Positions 60,928-64,000 of a stretch of DNA of 64,000 bases are shown one piece after another. Within the stretch, counting starts at the first letter, position 1. Each line of letters starts with the position of its first letter. The notes under the pieces were generated by a model. That model ran no database searches, was not told the origin of the DNA, and saw nothing but the letters and a program-made list of their open reading frames with translations. A program made the translations under genes and the position numbers. This stretch comes from Clostridiales bacterium UBA7285. Lineage in GTDB: Bacteria; Bacillota; Clostridia; Peptostreptococcales; Anaerovoracaceae. The stretch lies in assembly GCA_002472145.1 (NCBI GenBank), contig DKRJ01000004.1, forward strand, positions 35,824 through 99,823, read 5' to 3'.

Positions 60928-61812
60928 TCAGACGTTCTTTTTTACCCACTCGCGGACGAACGAGATGAATTCCTTCGTCTGCCCCGAGAGCTGCTGTTCG
61001 CTCTTGACGCCGATGCTTATGGTCCTGCTCTCGCCTGACTTCAGAGGTCTGATGGCGATGTTCCTGGAACTCTTTGCGACGAGCATCTGCGGAAGGATGC
61101 TGACGCCGAGATCCTTCTCTATCATCGCAACTACCGCGTAGTCGTTCACCTCGGAGAATCTGACGGCCGGCTTCACGTTATGTTTGACGAAAACGTCGTT
61201 GATCTCCTTAGTTTTGGTCGAGATGCTGTCGGCGAGTTCGATGTACGGGAACTGGGCCAGTTCCTCGACTGTGACGGACGATTTTTTTGCCAGCGGGTGC
61301 CTGGCCGGGAGGACCGCGACGAGCGGGTCCTTATACAGGTCGTACGTGTCAAACGGGAATTTATCCAAACCGCTGACAAAAGCACAGTCCGCTTCTCCCG
61401 ACTTTATCATCGACACCGTCTCGTCTTCCGTCCCGTGCAGGATCTGGAAATCGACCTTAGGATGATGCTTGAGATAGTCAGCGAGGATGCCCGGAAGCCA
61501 CTGGACCGAGACGGACGTGAAGGCGACGACTCTGATGAGGCCGGAGTCAAGTCTCTGCAGTTCGTTAAGTTTGTTCTCCATGGCGGAATACGCCTGGCAG
61601 ATCTCCTCGAAAAACGGGATCATTTCCTTTCCGTCCGAAGTAGGATACGCGCCGCTCTTGTCCCGGACAACGAGTTTGAGACCGCATGAACTCTCGAGCG
61701 CGTTTAAAAGATGCGTTATACCCGACTGGGTATAGCCGAGTTCTTCCGCAGCCTTTGTCAGGTTGCCAAGTTGGATGGTCTTCAAAAAAGCCTGGTATTG
61801 CGATAAACTCAT
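60928..61812 (-). CDS. LysR family transcriptional regulator
   Basis: The 294-residue protein begins with the winged helix-turn-helix (QYQAFLKTIQLGNLTKAAEELGYTQSG, shortened; about 4-60) and continues with a two-lobed effector domain (about 90-290). The effector and targets are unknown. The ATG at 61812 is chosen as the usual start MSLSQYQ; an ATG 4 codons upstream is possible. It is divergent from a membrane-protein gene 250 bases away, the common geometry for a LysR regulator and its target. Confidence 0.92.
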   Translation of the reverse strand: MSLSQYQAFLKTIQLGNLTKAAEELGYTQSGITHLLNALESSCGLKLVVRDKSGAYPTSDGKEMIPFFEEICQAYSAMENKLNELQRLDSGLIRVVAFTSVSVQWLPGILADYLKHHPKVDFQILHGTEDETVSMIKSGEADCAFVSGLDKFPFDTYDLYKDPLVAVLPARHPLAKKSSVTVEELAQFPYIELADSISTKTKEINDVFVKHNVKPAVRFSEVNDYAVVAMIEKDLGVSILPQMLVAKSSRNIAIRPLKSGESRTISIGVKSEQQLSGQTKEFISFVREWVKKNV

Positions 61813-61861
61813 TGCTTCCTCCAATCCTGATGACGTGAATATTCATAATATTAGTATTTTT

Positions 61862-61890
61862 ATTATACATGATACTTCGTTTCGGCACAA
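61862..61890 (-). promoter_or_regulatory. LysR gene promoter
   Basis: TTGTGC (61885-61890, minus strand), a 17-bp spacer and a perfect TATAAT (61862-61867). Confidence 0.7.
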
Positions 61891-62009
61891 TAAACATTTG
61901 AATTCCTAATGAAATTTAAGAAATTTTTATGATTTACAGCAGAAAACGTCATCAAAATTGAAAATAGTTATTTTCCGGCCCGCCGTTGTGAAGAAAATTT
62001 TATTATGCC

Positions 62010-62038
62010 TGAACAGGCGGAACTGTTTGTGATATATT
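62010..62038 (+). promoter_or_regulatory. Promoter of the CPBP-like membrane protein gene
   Basis: TGAACA (62010-62015), a 17-bp spacer and TATATT (62033-62038), the latter preceded by TGA (extended -10). It lies 26 bases before the ATG at 62065. Confidence 0.6.
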
Positions 62039-62064
62039 CGTGGAAAGAAAAGGGGGAATTTAGG

Positions 62065-62757
62065 ATGAAGAATAATAATGACACTCTCCGCTATGGCGGC
62101 CAGACGCCATAGCACGGAACGGGCGGCGACTTCCTGTCGCTGGCGCTCCTCGCTTCCGCGGGGTTCGCTTTCGAACTGCTTCTGGTTTATCTGATCGAGC
62201 CTGCCGTCGGGATAAAAACGGATGATATGACGACGGCGCAGAATATCATTCACTGGCTTGTCACGAGCGCTGTCTGGTTCGCGGTCGGGATGCTGCTTAT
62301 TCGGGAAGCGAAGAAAAAATACGGGTTCGACGTTTTCGCACGCGGCAGGAAAGTTGGCGTTCCCGGCATAGTCGGCGCGATCGTATGCGTCGCGGTCATG
62401 GCGTTCAGCCAGTATCTGGACTGGGGAGGGTTCAAGCCCGCTCTGGAATTCGAGCGCCTCGGCGCGGTCAAATTCATATTCCAGTACGTCTATTATTTCT
62501 TCGAAACATTCCTGCGGTCCCTGGTGATCATTTTCGGGCAGAAGGCTTTCGAACTCTGGTTCAAAAATGAAAAGATCCCTTACGGAGGGATCGTCCTGGG
62601 CCTGACGTGGGGCCTGGGACATATCCTGTCAAAGGGAGACCTCGCGATCGGCCTGCTTACCGTGGCGAGCGGGTTTTTGATGGGCGCGTCGTACCTGATA
62701 GTCGGGCGCGATTACCGCAAAGCCCTGCCGCTGCTGTACGTGATGTTTGTGATATGA
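62065..62757 (+). pseudogene. CPBP-like membrane protein gene with in-frame amber codon
   Basis: From a well-placed ATG (AAAAGGGGG upstream) the frame reads MKNNNDTLRYGGQTP, then TAG at 62110-62112, then continues without further stop for about 215 codons to 62757. The downstream part has five to six membrane helices; WGLGHILSKGDLAIGLLTV near the end resembles the His-containing helix of CPBP/CAAX-protease proteins, but the EE(x)xxR motif is not present. Translation could restart at ATG 62227, losing the first helix. Either this is a nonsense-mutated gene, or the short product is real. The amber codon lies in the right arm of an 8-bp inverted repeat. Confidence 0.65.
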
Positions 62758-62759
62758 GG

Positions 62760-62960
62760 CGGCGCGCTGCGCCTTGCGCTCCGGGCGGGTGTGATGCGCG
62801 CTGCGCCTTGCGCTCCGGCGCGGGTGTGATGCGCGCTGCGCTCCGCGCTCCGGCGCGGGTTTGATGCGCTGCGCTCCGCGCTCCGGCGCGGGTTTGATGC
62901 GCGCTGCGCTCCGCGCTCCGGCGCGGGTTTGATGCGCTGCGCTCCGCGCTCCGGCGCAGT
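62760..62960. repeat. Six tandem 33-35 bp GC-rich repeats
   Basis: Units of the type GCGC(GC)TGCGCTCCGCGCTCCGGCGCGGGTTTGAT follow one another directly after the membrane-protein stop; the first two have GCCTTGCGCTC and GTGTGAT variants, and two units lack one GC pair. There are no spacers of unique sequence. Between 62961 and 63044 no feature is seen, so the whole gap 62758-63080 holds only this array and the citG hairpin. Confidence 0.95.
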
Positions 62961-63044
62961 ATATATGCCCTTCCGGCGTTTAACGTCAAGGCAATAAAAT
63001 GTGCGCAATAGATTCATATGATATGTTGATGATAACCTATAGGG

Positions 63045-63080
63045 AACATCGCGGCTCCGGAAGACCGGGGCCGCGATGTT
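63045..63080 (-). terminator. Strong hairpin after citG
   Basis: A 16-bp inverted repeat (63045-63060 and 63065-63080, one mismatch or wobble, AAGA loop) begins at the base after the citG stop. No T-run follows on the minus strand, so it is a stable 3' end or a factor-dependent terminator rather than a classical one. Confidence 0.6.
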
Positions 63081-64000
63081 TCAGTCGATCAAATGATCCT
63101 CGTTTCTGTAGAAGAACAAAGCAAGTGCCAGCATGTCTGCAGAACCTCCCGGATTGATGTTTCTGTCGATCAGTTCTCTGTCGAAATCCAGGAGCGCCTC
63201 GGCCCGATCCGCTCCGGAGAGGCGCGCAATCCGCGAGGCGCCGGCCTGCACGAACGCCAGCCCGTCCTCTCCCGCGCGGTAAAGGACGTTCGTGTCGGCG
63301 GCAACGCTCATGATTGCGAGCAGCGCGGCCGTGGCGTCGCCGCCGGAAGCGCGGAGCGCTTCCAGGCCGGCCCTGGCGTCGGCGAAGCCGCAGACCGCCT
63401 CGGCCCTCGCGCCTCCGGCGCCATACAGCCTTGCCACTTTCTGACCGTGCGTTTCGGACCCCGGTTCGCCTCCGGCGCCATACAGCCTTGCCACTTTCTG
63501 ACCGTGCGTTTCGGACCCCGGTTCGCCTCCGGCTATACCACGTTTCTCAGTTTCGCGGTTATCTCCCTTGTATTCGCACTCTGCCCGAGAATACTCGGCG
63601 AGTGTTTTTGCGATTTCCGATGAGACGCTGAATATGTCACCGCCGTTCACGAGTATGTGACCGAGTGCGGCACAGACGATCCCGAACGCGTAGATCGCTC
63701 CTTTATGCGTGTTCACACCGCCTGTGACGCTGAACATCGCCTGCTCGGCTTCCTTGCCGATGCGGATCAGCTCAGCTGCGCAGCGCCGGGTTTCCTCACT
63801 GCGCGCATCATCATAACGCGCATCACCGCAGTGCGCACCGTCACCGCATAGCGGATCTTCCCCAACCGCTCCGGAGGAGGCTGCCACGCCGCCGCGCGGC
63901 GCGTTTCCTTCGCAGCGCGCATCACCATAATGCGCATCAGCGCAGCGCGCACCGTCACCGCATAGCGGATCTTCCCCGGCCGCTCCGGAGGAGGCTGCCA
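63081..64000 (-). CDS. citG: Triphosphoribosyl-dephospho-CoA synthase (CitG family), cut by window edge, with in-frame repeats
   Basis: CitG makes the precursor of the citrate lyase (or malonate decarboxylase) prosthetic group from ATP and dephospho-CoA. The conserved TGGVNTHKGAIYAFG and, near the end, INPGGSADMLALALFF are clear. The frame is open to base 64000, so the N-terminal region lies outside. Two blocks look foreign to the fold: a perfect 19-residue tandem duplication (GGEPGSETHGQKVARLYGA) encoded at 63411-63524, and a Gly/Asp/Cys/Ala-rich block repeated in tandem upstream of the THK motif (63771-64000). Whether the enzyme still works is uncertain. A hairpin follows the stop. Confidence 0.85.
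   Translation of the reverse strand, partial: AASSGAAGEDPLCGDGARCADAHYGDARCEGNAPRGGVAASSGAVGEDPLCGDGAHCGDARYDDARSEETRRCAAELIRIGKEAEQAMFSVTGGVNTHKGAIYAFGIVCAALGHILVNGGDIFSVSSEIAKTLAEYSRAECEYKGDNRETEKRGIAGGEPGSETHGQKVARLYGAGGEPGSETHGQKVARLYGAGGARAEAVCGFADARAGLEALRASGGDATAALLAIMSVAADTNVLYRAGEDGLAFVQAGASRIARLSGADRAEALLDFDRELIDRNINPGGSADMLALALFFYRNEDHLID
63411..63533. repeat. Perfect 57-bp tandem duplication inside citG
   Basis: Copies at 63411-63467 and 63468-63524 are identical base for base, with a further 9 bases of a third copy. The unit is 19 codons long, so the reading frame is kept. Confidence 0.95.
63771..64000. repeat. 114-bp tandem duplication in citG, running off the window
   Basis: The protein read from 63884 downward and that read from 63998 downward both begin AASSGA(V/A)GEDPLCGDGA and stay alike for about 28 residues, then diverge. 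The unit is 38 codons. More copies may lie beyond the edge. Confidence 0.85.

Noticed and set aside
62110..62112. Pyrrolysine codon
   Set aside because: Codon 16 of a membrane protein is not a known pyrrolysine context, no PYLIS-like element or methylamine methyltransferase is seen; a nonsense mutation is simpler.
62760..62960. CRISPR array
   Set aside because: The units follow one another with no unique spacers, the unit is GC-rich and degenerate, and no cas gene is near.

Overview
The window reads as a chromosomal segment of a GC-rich Clostridia-type Bacillota (Firmicutes). The evidence is a PolC-type replicase, RNase Y, the infC-rpmI-rplT, rimP-nusA-ylxR-ylxQ-infB and pyrH-frr-uppS-dxr-rseP-ispG-polC gene orders, AsnA, QueH, TelA/XpaC and LysO, with GGAGG-type ribosome binding sites almost everywhere. 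The species cannot be named from this sequence. Nearly all genes lie on the minus strand; only a radical-SAM/YbaK pair, rodA and one broken membrane-protein gene are on the plus strand. Long plus-strand ORFs elsewhere are codon-bias shadows of minus-strand genes.

Layout. 1-4.6 kb: queH, asnA, priA, def and fmt (fmt cut by the window edge). 4.7-6.3 kb: plus-strand YhcC-type radical SAM gene and ybaK. 6.3-8.5 kb: tdk and an array of 14 tRNA genes with tandem promoters and a terminator. 8.5-12.6 kb: nifS-thiI (sulfur supply for tRNA thiolation) and a MATE exporter. 12.6-25 kb: rny and rodA from overlapping promoters, then a long minus-strand run: PHP phosphatase, membrane-anchored trigger-factor-like protein, nrdR, cmk, radC, mreBCD, PBP2, minD (cell elongation and shape). 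26-29.7 kb: Cys-rich small membrane protein plus radical SAM enzyme, a metal exporter, a HAD hydrolase. 29.7-40.2 kb: rplT-rpmI-infC with an attenuating leader and AUU start; ribF, truB, nrnA, rbfA, infB, ylxQ, ylxR, nusA, rimP. 40.3-50.5 kb: mscL, a LytTR gene, polC, ispG, rseP, dxr, uppS, frr, pyrH. 50.6-54.8 kb: surface-polysaccharide genes (two-module glycosyltransferase, TarI/IspD-like cytidylyltransferase, DegT aminotransferase) and a decayed surface-protein gene. 55-62.8 kb: lysO, prsW, dinB, telA, xpaC, a LysR regulator and a membrane-protein gene with an in-frame amber codon. 63-64 kb: a citG gene running off the edge.

Main themes. The window is mostly housekeeping: translation and tRNA maturation (fmt, def, thiI/nifS, queH, ybaK, truB, IF-2, IF-3, RimP, RbfA, frr), isoprenoid-to-envelope synthesis (dxr, ispG, uppS), elongasome genes (rodA, PBP2, MreBCD) and replication (polC, priA, dinB). 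The most unusual observations are a PolC that lacks the embedded 3'-5' exonuclease domain, a MinD with no recognisable membrane-targeting tail whose gene overlaps rodA tail to tail, a recurring habit of short GC-rich tandem repeats that fill intergenic gaps and invade reading frames (citG, rbfA, the 3' end of the DegT gene), and a possible structured RNA upstream of a decayed surface-protein gene.
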